Below are positions 1-8,729 of a DNA stretch of 64,000 bases, one piece after another. The stretch spans positions 1 to 64,000 of the forward strand of contig NZ_BDBN01000009.1 in assembly GCF_001613005.1 (NCBI RefSeq), written 5' to 3'. Position numbers and translations under genes: made by a program. This DNA comes from Nocardia nova NBRC 15556. GTDB lineage: Bacteria; Actinomycetota; Actinomycetes; Mycobacteriales; Mycobacteriaceae. The stretch's first letter is position 1. Every line of letters starts with the position of its first letter. Below the pieces are notes generated by a model. The model searched no databases. It worked only from the letters and a program-made list of their open reading frames with translations, and was not told the origin of the DNA.

Positions 1-42
1 CCCGCGCCCGGTCGGCCGCGCGAGTGGGCTGCGCATTATCAC

Positions 43-1200
43 TCACGCCGCCTCCTGTGGCAGGCCTCCCATGCGGATCAGGTGGTTCTCCACATCGGCG
101 AGGAAACCGGGCGGGAAGCGCAGCGTGCCGCGGGCGGCGCGGCGCAGGAAACCGGCGGTCGCGCGGGCCGACAGCAAGCGGGCGTCGTCGAGGAACCAGC
201 GCAGGTCCTCGTACGGCTCGTGCACCGGCCACGTCGAGACCGGGACCCGATAGGCCGTGCCGGCATGACCCCAGGCCGCCGTCGGCCAGCGATGCGCGGT
301 CAGCGGCGCGTACTCCGCGGCCACGCCGTCGGAGGGAGACGCCAAGCGGGAGCCGATCCACGACGCCATTCGCACACTCACCGCGTTGCCGACCAGCTTC
401 CACCGATGTCCGGGGCGGACCCCGGCGGCGGAGAGTGCGGGCGCGGTCCAATCGTGGGAAAACCCTTGCAGCCGTTCGGCATCGGTGATTCCCGGAGTGA
501 CGATCTCACCGGCCGGCAACCGGACCGCGGGCGGACTGGCGATCCCGAGCCCGGACCCGCCTTTCAGCGTCGGCACCGCGTTCACCGCCCAGCCCAGCCC
601 GCGCACCCCCTCGGTCCAGTAGAAGCCGCACGGATCCACCTCCGGATCGCCGATCGTGCGTGGCCCCGCATCGGTTCCGAACAGCACCGGCCGCGGATCC
701 TCCGACCGCGACGCCAGCATCAGCACCCGCTGCCGCCGCTGTGGCAGCCCGAAGGCGCGTGCGTCGACCACCCGGTAGGCCCAGGTGTAGCCCAGCTCCT
801 CCAACGCGGCCGTGATGTGCCGCATCGCCTGTCCACGCCCCAGCTGCAACATGAACGGGACGTTCTCGATCAGCAGCCAGCGCGGGCCGCGTTTGCGCCG
901 GACCAGCCGGAACACCTCGTCGACCAGACCCGAGCGCTCGCCGGTGATGCCCGCCGTCCGTCCCGCCTGCGACAGGTCCTGACAGGGAAATCCGGCGGCG
1001 ACCAGCTCCGTCCCGGCGGGCAGCCCGCGCAGGCGGGTCACATCGGCGTGGGTCTCGACATCGGGGAAGCGGGCGGAGAGGACCGCGCGTGCGCCCGGGT
1101 CGATCTCGCAGAGCAGCTCGGTACGCCAACCGTGGGCGCTGAGCCCGAGCTCCAAACCCCCGATCCCGGCGAACAACCCGACCATCCGCGTGTTGTTCAC
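43..1200 (-). CDS. C5-cytosine DNA methyltransferase (Dcm-like), orphan in this window
   Basis: Transfers a methyl group from SAM to C5 of cytosine in DNA. Visible motifs in order: FAGIGG SAM loop (res 10-15), PCQ catalytic loop with Cys73, ENV (112-114), QRRQR (154-158) and GNAVS (271-275). The target-recognition part between QRRQR and GNAVS is short. About 100 residues follow GNAVS, an unusual C-terminal extension rich in Arg, Phe and Pro; similar tails are familiar from actinobacterial and phage methylases (recalled, not searched). No restriction endonuclease lies to the right; the left side is cut by the window edge. Transcribed away from the ABC operon. ATG start at 1200. Confidence 0.93.
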   Translation of the reverse strand: MNNTRMVGLFAGIGGLELGLSAHGWRTELLCEIDPGARAVLSARFPDVETHADVTRLRGLPAGTELVAAGFPCQDLSQAGRTAGITGERSGLVDEVFRLVRRKRGPRWLLIENVPFMLQLGRGQAMRHITAALEELGYTWAYRVVDARAFGLPQRRQRVLMLASRSEDPRPVLFGTDAGPRTIGDPEVDPCGFYWTEGVRGLGWAVNAVPTLKGGSGLGIASPPAVRLPAGEIVTPGITDAERLQGFSHDWTAPALSAAGVRPGHRWKLVGNAVSVRMASWIGSRLASPSDGVAAEYAPLTAHRWPTAAWGHAGTAYRVPVSTWPVHEPYEDLRWFLDDARLLSARATAGFLRRAARGTLRFPPGFLADVENHLIRMGGLPQEAA

Positions 1201-1544
1201 AGCCGGTGGTCCTTTCGCCCGAATCCCCGTCGGGCACCGGCGCGGTCGCGAAGGGCCCGGGTGTGGAGGTTACTCGAGCAGGTCGAGGGCGTCAGCAATC
1301 AGTGGGTGGTGTTCTTCGGATGTGCACGGGCCCGTGGGGAAATGAGAGGCGGAGCGGGCGAGCCCAGCATGCCGGTTCCCAGCTGTGCGGTTCGGAGAGG
1401 TCGGGCGGCCCAGCGACCGAAAATCGGTTGGCGGGCGGGGGCGGCGCTGGCAATCTGGAAGGTCGTACGGGCGCTCGGTCGGGGGCCGGGGCGGTGCGGT
1501 AGTGAGCGATTCGGCGAAAGACGACCTGGCGAAGGGGGATTGTT
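1201..1544. other. Intergenic region between methyltransferase and ABC exporter
   Basis: A 344-bp divergent spacer that should hold the promoters of both flanking genes. I see no convincing coding frame, tRNA or long inverted repeat. A purine-rich ribosome binding site (about 1530-1538) precedes the GTG at 1545. Confidence 0.5.
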
Positions 1545-3416
1545 GTGTCCGTCGCTACGACGGAGACCGTATCCGATTCGGAGGACGACAGAACCGGAAC
1601 GGTCGACGAAAATCACACCACCCGAGTGACGGGTGCGGGTTCATTGCGGCGTCTGTGGCCGGAGATCCGGCCCTATCGCGCGGCGCTGTTCGGCAGCGCC
1701 GTGCTGTCGGGGCTCGGCATGCTGTGCGATATCGCGTTGCCGTTCGTCACCGCGCGGATCGTCGACGGGCCGGTCGCGCAGCGGGATTTCGGCGGCATCT
1801 GGGTGCCGATCGGCCTGGTGGTGGGGCTGGCGGTGCTCAGCACGGTCACCTCGTGGTGGCGGCGGTGGATTATCGCGGCGCCCGCGAGCCGGCTGGAGGT
1901 GTCGTTGCGCGGCAAGCTTTTCCAGCGATTGCAGGTGCTGTCGGTCGGCGTGCACGACGGGATGGAGTCCGGCCAGCTCACCTCGCGGGCGATCACCGAC
2001 ATGTCCACCCTGCGGCGCTTCTTCGCCTTTGTCGCGCCGTCGCTGCTGTCGCTGAGTGCGACGCTGGGCGTGGGTGTGGCGCTGCTGTTCGTCTTGAGCT
2101 GGCAGATCGGGTTGATCGAACTGCTCATCGCGGTTCCGCTCGTCCTGCTCGCACTGCAATTCGAACAGGGCTACGGTCGCGCCTCCCGTCGCGCGCAGGA
2201 CCAGTCCGGCCATCTCGCCACCACGGTCGAGGAATCCGCACAGGGCATTCGCGTCCTCAAGGCGTTCGGCCGCGGTCCGTGGTTCGGCCGCCGGTTCCGG
2301 GCCGAGGCGCGCGAACTGCGAACCCTCGAGCTGGCCAAGGTGCGGTTGGCGGCGCGGTTGTGGACCGCGCTGAACACGCTGTCCGCGTTGGGTATCGCGG
2401 CCGCACTCGCCATCGGCGGATATCTGCTCACCGAACAGGCGATGACGGTCGGCGCCCTGGTCGCCGGCATCACCCTGACCACCTATCTGCAGTGGCCGAT
2501 CATGGGCTTCGGCTTCCTGCTGGCCGAGATGAACCACGCCCGCACCGCGGCGCAACGGTTCTGGGAGGTGATCGACACCCCCGTCGAGATCACCGACCCG
2601 GAGCATCCCGTTCCCGCGCCGCAGCCGCTGCGTGGTGAATTGCGGTTCGAGCGGGTGCGTTTCCGCTTCCCGGACGCCGACCGTGATCTGCTGCACGATA
2701 TTTCGCTGCACGTGCGTCCCGGGGAGACCGTCGCGGTGGTCGGCGCCACCGGCAGCGGTAAGTCGGCGTTGCTGGGCCTGGTGCCGCGACTGTTCGACGT
2801 CGCGGCCGGTGCGGTGACCATCGACGGTATCGACGTGCGCTCGCTACGACTGGCGGATCTGCGGTCACAGGTCTCGGTGGCCTTCGAGGATCCGGTGCTG
2901 TTCTCGGCCAGCGTGCGCGAGAACATCACTCTCGGCTACCCCGACGCCGGCGAGGACCGGATCCATGCCGCACTGGATGTGGCCTGCGCCGCGCAGTTCG
3001 TCGACGAATTGCCGTGGGGTCTGCGCACCCGGATCGGGGAACAGGGTCTGAGCCTTTCCGGCGGTCAGCGGCAGCGGCTGGCGCTGGCGCGAGCCGTCCT
3101 GGACCGGCAGAAACATGCCGGCGGGCACGTCGTGGTTCTGGACGACCCGCTCTCCGCTCTGGATGTGAGCACCGAAGAACAGGTCCAGAAGCGACTGCGA
3201 GAGGCGCTGGCCGGTGCCACCGTGCTGCTGGTGGCCCACCGCCCGTCGACCGCGGCCTGGGCGGATCGGGTCGCGGTCCTCGACGGAGGCCGCATCATCG
3301 CCGACGGACCTCATGAACGACTGCTCGAAACCTGTTCGCGCTACCGGGAATTGATGGGAGGTGATCTCGATGCCGGAGAACCCGAACGAGGACGCAGCTT
3401 CGCGCACGAACACTGA
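1545..3416 (+). CDS. ABC exporter half-transporter, subunit with degenerate ATP site
   Basis: 623 aa: N-terminal six-helix membrane domain (about res 30-330), then a nucleotide-binding domain. Walker A GATGSGKSA at about 399-407, signature LSGGQRQRLALARA, Walker B VVVLDDPLSALD at about 529-540. The residue after the Walker B Asp is Asp, not the catalytic Glu, which is typical of the degenerate half of heterodimeric type IV exporters. The partner gene overlaps its 3' end and has the canonical Glu, so the two likely form one heterodimer in the plasma membrane. Substrate unknown (drug or lipid is typical). GTG start with a purine-rich site upstream. Confidence 0.92.
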   Translation: MSVATTETVSDSEDDRTGTVDENHTTRVTGAGSLRRLWPEIRPYRAALFGSAVLSGLGMLCDIALPFVTARIVDGPVAQRDFGGIWVPIGLVVGLAVLSTVTSWWRRWIIAAPASRLEVSLRGKLFQRLQVLSVGVHDGMESGQLTSRAITDMSTLRRFFAFVAPSLLSLSATLGVGVALLFVLSWQIGLIELLIAVPLVLLALQFEQGYGRASRRAQDQSGHLATTVEESAQGIRVLKAFGRGPWFGRRFRAEARELRTLELAKVRLAARLWTALNTLSALGIAAALAIGGYLLTEQAMTVGALVAGITLTTYLQWPIMGFGFLLAEMNHARTAAQRFWEVIDTPVEITDPEHPVPAPQPLRGELRFERVRFRFPDADRDLLHDISLHVRPGETVAVVGATGSGKSALLGLVPRLFDVAAGAVTIDGIDVRSLRLADLRSQVSVAFEDPVLFSASVRENITLGYPDAGEDRIHAALDVACAAQFVDELPWGLRTRIGEQGLSLSGGQRQRLALARAVLDRQKHAGGHVVVLDDPLSALDVSTEEQVQKRLREALAGATVLLVAHRPSTAAWADRVAVLDGGRIIADGPHERLLETCSRYRELMGGDLDAGEPERGRSFAHEH

Positions 3417-5343
3417 CCGGGCGGGCACGAGCAGCGGCCGCCCGGAAACCGCGGCCTACGAGGAGGCCGGCGGCGCCGTGGCCCTCCGCACCGACGCCGA
3501 ATCCGAGGCCGACTGGCGGGGCGTGGCCGCCGAGGAAGGGGAGCAGACCGAGGCGGTCAACCTCGCCCTGGCGGCACGGTCGCGCCGCCTGCTGTGGTCG
3601 CTGATCCGTCCCTACCGCCGGTGGGCGGCCGCCGCGCTGGTGTTGATCGTGATCGACAATGCGGCCCTGGTGGCGACGCCGCTGTTCGTCGCACACGGAG
3701 TCGACACCGGTGTCGCACGCGCGCTCGACGGCGACTGGTTGCCGCTGGTGCTGGCCGTGGGCGGCATCCTCGGCTGCACCGCGCTCGGTGGCGTGACGAC
3801 CTTCCTGTTCCTGCGCGTCTCCGGCAGGTTGAGCCAGCAGGTGCTGTTCGATCTGCGGCTGCGGATCTTCACGCACGTGCAGCGGCTCTCGATCGATTTC
3901 CACGAGAACTACACCTCCGGCAAGATCGTCGCGCGGCTCACCAGCGATCTGGAATCGCTCGAGGATCTGCTCGAGCGCGCGCTCAACGACGCGCTGAGCG
4001 CCGTGCTGTCGGTGGTGACGATCGCGGGAATTCTGCTGTGGCTGGATATTCCGCTCGCCGCGGTGGTGCTGCTCGGTTTCGTCCCGCTGGTCTTCGTGAC
4101 CCGCTGGGCACAGCGGCGTCAGCGCGCCGGCTACCGCCGCACCCGAGGCGCGATCGCGAAGGTGGTCGTGCATTTCGTCGAGACCATGGGCGGAATCCGT
4201 GCGGTGCAGGCCTTTCGGCGCGAGGAGCGCAACGAGGCCATTCTGGTCGACTCCGATGCCGAGTACCGCTCGGCCAATATCAGTGCGCTGCACGGGATGG
4301 CGGCCTACATCGGGCTGGTGCGGTTGATCAGCAATGTGACCAACGTCGTCATCCTGGTCGTCGGTGCGTGGCGAGTGATCCACGGCCACACCGAAATCGG
4401 TGTGCTCGCGGCGTTCCTGCTGTACCTGCGGCAGTTCTACGGCCCCTTGGACGAATTGGCCCAGGTGTTCAACTCCTATCAGTCCGCGGCGGCCGCGCTG
4501 GAGCGGATCTCGGGCGTGCTGGAGGAGCGGCCGAGCGTGGCCGAACCCGATGCCCCGCGTCCACTCGCGCGGGCGCGAGGTGAACTGCGCCTGAGCGATG
4601 TCGTCTTCGGCTACCCGAGCCGGGACGACGTGTCCGGCACCGCGGATCGGCCGGTGCGGTCGGTGCTGCCACGCTTCTCGCTCACCGTCGCGGCCGGCCA
4701 GATCGTCGCGCTGGTCGGGGCCACCGGCGCCGGCAAGTCGACCCTGGCCAAGCTGATCGCGCGGTTCTACGATCCCTCGTCGGGCACGGTGTCGCTGGAC
4801 GGTATCGATCTGCGCACGATCGCCGACGCGGATCTGCGCCGCGCGGTCGCGATGGTGACGCAGGAGTCGTACCTGTTCTCCGGTTCGGTCGCCGACAACA
4901 TCCGGCTCGGCAGACCCGAGGCCACCGATGCCGAAGTGTTCGCGGCGGCCCGCGCGGTCGGGTTGTACGACTTCGTGATGTCGCTGCCGGACGGATTCGA
5001 CACCGATGTGCGCAAGCGCGGCGGGCGATTGTCGGCCGGCCAGCGCCAGCTCGTCGCCTTCGCGCGCGTCTTCCTGGCCGATCCCGCGGTGATCGTGCTG
5101 GACGAGGCCACCTCGAGCCTGGACATCCCGGGTGAGCGGCAGGTACAGCGGGCGCTCGAGACCGTGCTGCGCGGGCGCACGGCGGTGATCATCGCGCATC
5201 GCCTGTCGACCGTCGCCATCGCCGACCGGGTGCTGGTGATGGATTCCGGGCGCATCGTCGAGGACGGGACGCCCGCGGATCTGATCGCATCGACCGGACG
5301 TTTCGCCGCTCTGCACACCGCGTGGCGCGAATCGCTGGTGTAG
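3370..5343 (+). CDS. ABC exporter half-transporter, catalytic subunit
   Basis: 657 aa. An N-terminal hydrophilic stretch of about 70 residues precedes the membrane domain; the nucleotide-binding domain carries Walker A GATGAGKST (about 450-458), signature RLSAGQRQLVAFARV and Walker B VIVLDEATSSLD with the catalytic Glu. The signature has Ala in place of the second Gly (LSAGQ). I chose ATG 3370 over the upstream in-frame GTG 3361 because a nearly full anti-16S match (GGAGGTGAT, 3357-3365) sits just before it. It overlaps the upstream ABC gene by 47 nt, so the two are translationally linked and the products probably heterodimerise. Confidence 0.92.
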   Translation: MPENPNEDAASRTNTDRAGTSSGRPETAAYEEAGGAVALRTDAESEADWRGVAAEEGEQTEAVNLALAARSRRLLWSLIRPYRRWAAAALVLIVIDNAALVATPLFVAHGVDTGVARALDGDWLPLVLAVGGILGCTALGGVTTFLFLRVSGRLSQQVLFDLRLRIFTHVQRLSIDFHENYTSGKIVARLTSDLESLEDLLERALNDALSAVLSVVTIAGILLWLDIPLAAVVLLGFVPLVFVTRWAQRRQRAGYRRTRGAIAKVVVHFVETMGGIRAVQAFRREERNEAILVDSDAEYRSANISALHGMAAYIGLVRLISNVTNVVILVVGAWRVIHGHTEIGVLAAFLLYLRQFYGPLDELAQVFNSYQSAAAALERISGVLEERPSVAEPDAPRPLARARGELRLSDVVFGYPSRDDVSGTADRPVRSVLPRFSLTVAAGQIVALVGATGAGKSTLAKLIARFYDPSSGTVSLDGIDLRTIADADLRRAVAMVTQESYLFSGSVADNIRLGRPEATDAEVFAAARAVGLYDFVMSLPDGFDTDVRKRGGRLSAGQRQLVAFARVFLADPAVIVLDEATSSLDIPGERQVQRALETVLRGRTAVIIAHRLSTVAIADRVLVMDSGRIVEDGTPADLIASTGRFAALHTAWRESLV

Positions 5344-5407
5344 CGCAGGTGAACAACTCGCGTGCCGCGACCACACCGCAAGCCCGGTTGTCACATACGG
5401 TAGAGGG

Positions 5408-6028
5408 GTGAGTAAGCCAGCCCAGGGCAATTCCGAGACCGCCCAGGCGAGCGAGGCCGCAGCGCCCCGCTGGCCGGCGGTGCTCACCTGGCGCGCGCAC
5501 GACGGATCACGGATGGAATCGGTGCGCGTGGTCCTCACCGGCAACCGGATCCGCGCGTCCGGGCGCATCATCGCCGGCGGCTGCGGTGAACATCCCGCGT
5601 TCAGCGCGTCCTACGACCTCGTCACCGACGAGGTGGGACGCACCAAGCGGCTGTCGCTGCGCAGTACGGTCGCCTCGGGCGAACGCCATGCCTCGATCGC
5701 CCGGGACGAGGAGAACTACTGGCTCGTCGATGCCGGCGGCACCCACGTGCGGTCCATGTTCGGCGGCGCGCTGGATGTGGACGTGGTGCTGAGCCCGTTC
5801 TTCAACACCCTGCCGATTCGCCGTTTCGGGCTGGCGCATGCCACCGAGGACGTGCAGGTTCCGGTGGTCTACGTGCGGGTTCCGGATCTGCTCGTGCAGG
5901 AGGCGATCCTCACCTACAGCAGCGGCGCCGACGGGATCCACGTGCTCTCGCCGGTGTCGAGCGCGACCGTCACCGTCGACGACGACGGATTCGTCCTCGA
6001 CTATCCGGGCCTGGCCGAGCGGGTCTGA
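5408..6028 (+). CDS. Putative glycolipid-binding protein (DUF1089-like)
   Basis: 206 aa, no signal peptide or membrane segment. After a disordered N-terminus (1-22) the rest is one domain of beta-strand character with features I associate with the putative glycolipid-binding family: WRAHDGSRMESVRV near the start, a central SYDLVTDEVGRTKRLSL segment, and LSPFFNTLPIRR. The function of the family is not firmly established. GTG start; a TACGGT hexamer at 5396-5401 ends 6 nt before it, consistent with a leaderless transcript separate from the ABC operon. Convergent with tyrA. Confidence 0.75.
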   Translation: MSKPAQGNSETAQASEAAAPRWPAVLTWRAHDGSRMESVRVVLTGNRIRASGRIIAGGCGEHPAFSASYDLVTDEVGRTKRLSLRSTVASGERHASIARDEENYWLVDAGGTHVRSMFGGALDVDVVLSPFFNTLPIRRFGLAHATEDVQVPVVYVRVPDLLVQEAILTYSSGADGIHVLSPVSSATVTVDDDGFVLDYPGLAERV

Positions 6029-6042
6029 CGCGGTGCGGTCGC

Positions 6043-6993
6043 TCAGTCCAGCGAGCGGATCACCCCGCCCTGCCGTCCCGCATCGCGCAACCGTTCCAGC
6101 CAATCGTGGTCGCCCGGGCGGATATCGGTGATGTCCCAGCGGCGCAGGGTGTCGTATCGGTCGCGTTCGCTGTAGCCCGCGTCGATCAGTTCGCCGAGGG
6201 TGCCCTCGTCACGCAGGCTGTCGCGCGCGGCCGCGAGCAGCCGCAGCGCGTCGTCGATCGCCTCGGTGAGCGCGGCCGCGTTCGGTTCGCAGATCGCGCG
6301 CACCAGATCGGGTGCGGTCGCCGCGACCCGGGTGCCGTCGCGAAACGATCCGGCGGCCAGGCCCAGTGCCAGATCGCCGCCCGCGGCCCCCGCGACCGCC
6401 AGCGCCTCGGCCAGCACGTGCGGCAGATGCGAGATCCGTGCCACCGCACGGTCGTGTTCGTCCGCCAGGACCGGCACCACGATCGCACCGCAGTCCAGCG
6501 CCAGCCGCGCGACCCGGTTCCACGGCTCGGCGCGGGTGCCCGGATCCACGCCGACCGCCCAGGCCGCGTCGCGAAACAGGTCGGGAGACGATGCAGCCCA
6601 GCCGGATTCGGCCGTCCCCGCCATCGGATGCCCGCCGACGTAGTACGCGCCCAGTTCCTGCCGGTGCACCTCGACGCGCACCGGTTCCTTCACGCTCACC
6701 ACATCGGTGAGCGTGCAGTCGGGCGCGAATGTCTTCACATCCGCGAGAACGGTATCGATGGCCGGCATCGGCACCGCCAGCACGATCAGCGCATCGTCGG
6801 CGGCGGCCCGGGACAGCACCGCCGCGATGTCGGATTCGACGTCGAATCCGTCGGCCCGGGCGGCCTGCGCACCCGGGGCCGACCGGTTGTAACCCCAGGC
6901 CCGGTAGCCGGCCGCGGTCGCCGCGCGCAGCAGCGAACCGCCGATCAAACCCGTACCCAGTACGCACACCGAGGAATTCCGATCGCCCGTCAT
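6043..6993 (-). CDS. tyrA: Prephenate dehydrogenase
   Basis: 316 aa. NAD(P)-dependent oxidative decarboxylation of prephenate to 4-hydroxyphenylpyruvate in tyrosine synthesis. The N-terminal Rossmann motif VLGTGLIGGSLLRA lies at about residues 10-23; the family motif HPMAGTAESGW is in the middle. A longer in-frame start at 7071 would overlap the start of the divergent gene at 7052 and places 26 unlikely residues before the Rossmann fold, so ATG 6993 is preferred. The divergent pairing with the tadA block is the same as in mycobacteria. Confidence 0.93.
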   Translation of the reverse strand: MTGDRNSSVCVLGTGLIGGSLLRAATAAGYRAWGYNRSAPGAQAARADGFDVESDIAAVLSRAAADDALIVLAVPMPAIDTVLADVKTFAPDCTLTDVVSVKEPVRVEVHRQELGAYYVGGHPMAGTAESGWAASSPDLFRDAAWAVGVDPGTRAEPWNRVARLALDCGAIVVPVLADEHDRAVARISHLPHVLAEALAVAGAAGGDLALGLAAGSFRDGTRVAATAPDLVRAICEPNAAALTEAIDDALRLLAAARDSLRDEGTLGELIDAGYSERDRYDTLRRWDITDIRPGDHDWLERLRDAGRQGGVIRSLD

Positions 6994-7051
6994 CGGATCA
7001 GATTCGCATACGACTTCAACATTTCCGCCGAAGCCGACTACCGTTGCGGCC

Positions 7052-7588
7052 ATGGCACAGCGCTCGAGCACGAACAGGGCCGCGTCGGACGATTACGACG
7101 ATGTGGAAGGGTTCGCCGTGGCGGTCGTCCGCGAAGACAGCACGTGGCGCTGCAGCCCGCTCAGTGCCGCGGCACTGTCGAGTCTGTCCGCGGCCGAGAA
7201 CGAACTGCGCGCGCTGCGCAGTACCGGTGCGGTGTTCGGACTGCTGGACGTCGACGACGAATTCTTCATCGTCCTGCGGCCGGGGCCGACCGGTAGCCGG
7301 TTGCTGATCTCGGACGCCACCGCCGCGATCGATTACGACATCGCCGTCGAGGTGCTCGACGCGCTGAATGTCGAAGTCCCCGATATCGATCCGGACGAAC
7401 TGGACGAGATCGATCCGTGGGAGGAAGGCGATCTGGGTGTGCTGGCGGACCTCGGCCTGCCCGAGCCCGTGCTCAGCGTCATCCTCGCCGAAACCGATCT
7501 CTATCCGGACGAGCAGCTGGGCATGGTCGCACAGCGGCTGGGCTTCGCCGACGAGTTCTCCGCGGTCCTGGACAAGCTGCACCGTTGA
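7052..7588 (+). CDS. tRNA adenosine deaminase-associated protein
   Basis: 178 aa, strongly acidic (runs such as DIDPDELDEIDPWEEGD at about 110-126), soluble, with no enzyme motif. This family is found immediately 5' of tadA in actinomycetes and is named for that position; its biochemical role is unknown. Its stop (TGA 7586-7588) overlaps the TTG start proposed for tadA, implying coupled translation. Confidence 0.9.
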   Translation: MAQRSSTNRAASDDYDDVEGFAVAVVREDSTWRCSPLSAAALSSLSAAENELRALRSTGAVFGLLDVDDEFFIVLRPGPTGSRLLISDATAAIDYDIAVEVLDALNVEVPDIDPDELDEIDPWEEGDLGVLADLGLPEPVLSVILAETDLYPDEQLGMVAQRLGFADEFSAVLDKLHR

Positions 7589-8055
7589 GCCCGGCGTCAC
7601 CGCGCGCAGACGAGGACCTCGTCCGGGCCGCCCTCGCCGCGGCGGCGGAGACCGATCCGCGGGACGTCCCGGTCGGCGCGGTCGTCTTCGACGCGGACGG
7701 TCGGGAGCTGGCTCGTGCCGGCAATGCGCGAGAGGCGCTCGGCGACCCGACCGCGCATGCCGAGATCCTGGCGCTGCGCCGCGCGGCACAGGTCCACGGT
7801 GACGGTTGGCGGCTGGAGGGCACAACGCTGGCCGTGACGTTGGAACCCTGCACGATGTGTGCCGGGGCCCTGGTCTTGGCCCGGGTTCGCCGCGTGGTCT
7901 TCGGCGCGTGGGAACCCAAGACCGGTGCGGTCGGCTCGCTGTGGGATGTGGTGCGTGACCGTCGCCTCAACCATCGTCCCGAAGTCCGCGGGGGTGTACT
8001 GGAGGCCGAATGCGCGGCCGTGCTGGACGCCTTCTTCCGCACTCAGCGCCCCTGA
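7585..8055 (+). CDS. tadA: tRNA-specific adenosine deaminase TadA
   Basis: 156 aa. Deaminates A34 of tRNA-Arg(ACG) to inosine. Zinc-binding and catalytic motifs are clear: HAEIL (His ligand and proton-shuttling Glu) and PCTMCAGAL (two Cys ligands). The start is inferred as TTG 7585, which overlaps the upstream stop as TTGA and fits the family length; the frame is open further upstream, but that would overlap the upstream gene. tRNA-Ser follows 46 nt later. Confidence 0.92.
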   Translation: MSPASPRADEDLVRAALAAAAETDPRDVPVGAVVFDADGRELARAGNAREALGDPTAHAEILALRRAAQVHGDGWRLEGTTLAVTLEPCTMCAGALVLARVRRVVFGAWEPKTGAVGSLWDVVRDRRLNHRPEVRGGVLEAECAAVLDAFFRTQRP

Positions 8056-8101
8056 CCACCCGATTTCGGTTTCGCTCCGCCGGTCCGGTAAAGTCACCTG
8101 C

Positions 8102-8192
8102 GGTGGCGTGTCCGAGCGGCCTAAGGAGCACGCCTCGAAAGCGTGTGTGGGGTAACCCCCCACCGAGGGTTCAAATCCCTCCGCCACCGCCA
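8102..8192 (+). tRNA. tRNA-Ser (anticodon CGA)
   Basis: Acceptor arm GGTGGCG (8102-8108) pairs with CGCCACC (8182-8188); discriminator G 8189 and an encoded CCA (8190-8192). The anticodon loop CTCGAAA gives CGA. A long variable arm (GTGTGGGGTAACCCCCCAC) and the T-loop TTCAAAT confirm a class II serine tRNA. Confidence 0.97.
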
Positions 8193-8200
8193 CAGCGCCC

Positions 8201-8234
8201 AGGCCGGGGCTGGCCTTCTGCCAGTCCCGGCCTT
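8201..8234 (+). terminator. Stem-loop downstream of tRNA-Ser
   Basis: AGGCCGGGGCTGGC and GCCAGTCCCGGCCTT form a long GC stem around a short loop, 9 nt after the tRNA. There is no long T-run, as is usual in actinobacteria. Confidence 0.7.
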
Positions 8235-8309
8235 CGCGTAGGACGCGTGAAGCGTTCCGTTCCCCCGGTCGGCGCAGAGGGTTGCGCAGTAATCAGCCGG
8301 TGAGCATGT

Positions 8310-8645
8310 TCAGTGCTGTGTGACCGACTCCGAGTGCCGCGGTGGATTCGCCAGGCCCAGAGCGGTATTCAGGCGAAAGGCGCCACCGCACCCGTGGAAC
8401 ACCGCCATGAGCAGAGCGCCGGCCAGCCCACCGATGATGGCTGGGGCGACGTGGGCGGGCATGTCGGCCAGACAGCCGATCGCCACCGCGATGGCGAGAC
8501 CGAAGGTTCCGGCCACCGCGTTACGCAGTGCGGAATTGCCCCACACGTTCGGAAACTGTTCCCCCACCATGCCTTTGACGAAATGGGGGACCGCGTTCGC
8601 ACCCATGACGCCGGCCAGCATCGAAAGCAGGATCGTGAGCCACAT
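8310..8645 (-). CDS. Small membrane protein, TetR-linked
   Basis: 111 aa with three hydrophobic segments: about 1-18, 47-62 and 66-84 (rich in Gly and Ala). Function not recognised. ATG 8645 is preceded by AGAGGTGAT (8651-8659). It diverges from a TetR gene and its promoter region holds one of two related operator-like repeats, so it is probably the TetR target; a TACATT -10-like hexamer on this strand lies within that operator (8671-8676). Confidence 0.75.
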   Translation of the reverse strand: MWLTILLSMLAGVMGANAVPHFVKGMVGEQFPNVWGNSALRNAVAGTFGLAIAVAIGCLADMPAHVAPAIIGGLAGALLMAVFHGCGGAFRLNTALGLANPPRHSESVTQH

Positions 8646-8662
8646 GGCATATCACCTCTGAT

Positions 8663-8683
8663 TCGGTCAACAATGTAGACCGA
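8663..8683. promoter_or_regulatory. Putative TetR operator, copy 1
   Basis: A 21-bp inverted repeat: TCGGTC at one end, GACCGA at the other, with ACA/TGT inner arms. It sits in the divergent promoter region and overlaps a -10-like hexamer for the small membrane protein gene. Confidence 0.7.
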
Positions 8684-8704
8684 GGGTAGCGAGAGTCTCG
8701 GTAC

Positions 8705-8729
8705 TCGGTCAACAGCGTAGACTGACCGA
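8705..8729. promoter_or_regulatory. Putative TetR operator, copy 2
   Basis: TCGGTCAACAGCGTAGAC at 8705-8722 matches copy 1 at 16 of 18 positions and the extended site ends in GACCGA. The copies are offset by 42 bp, about four helical turns. TAGACT (8718-8723) inside it looks like the -10 of the TetR gene, whose GTG is 7 nt downstream, so binding would block autoregulated leaderless transcription. Confidence 0.65.
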
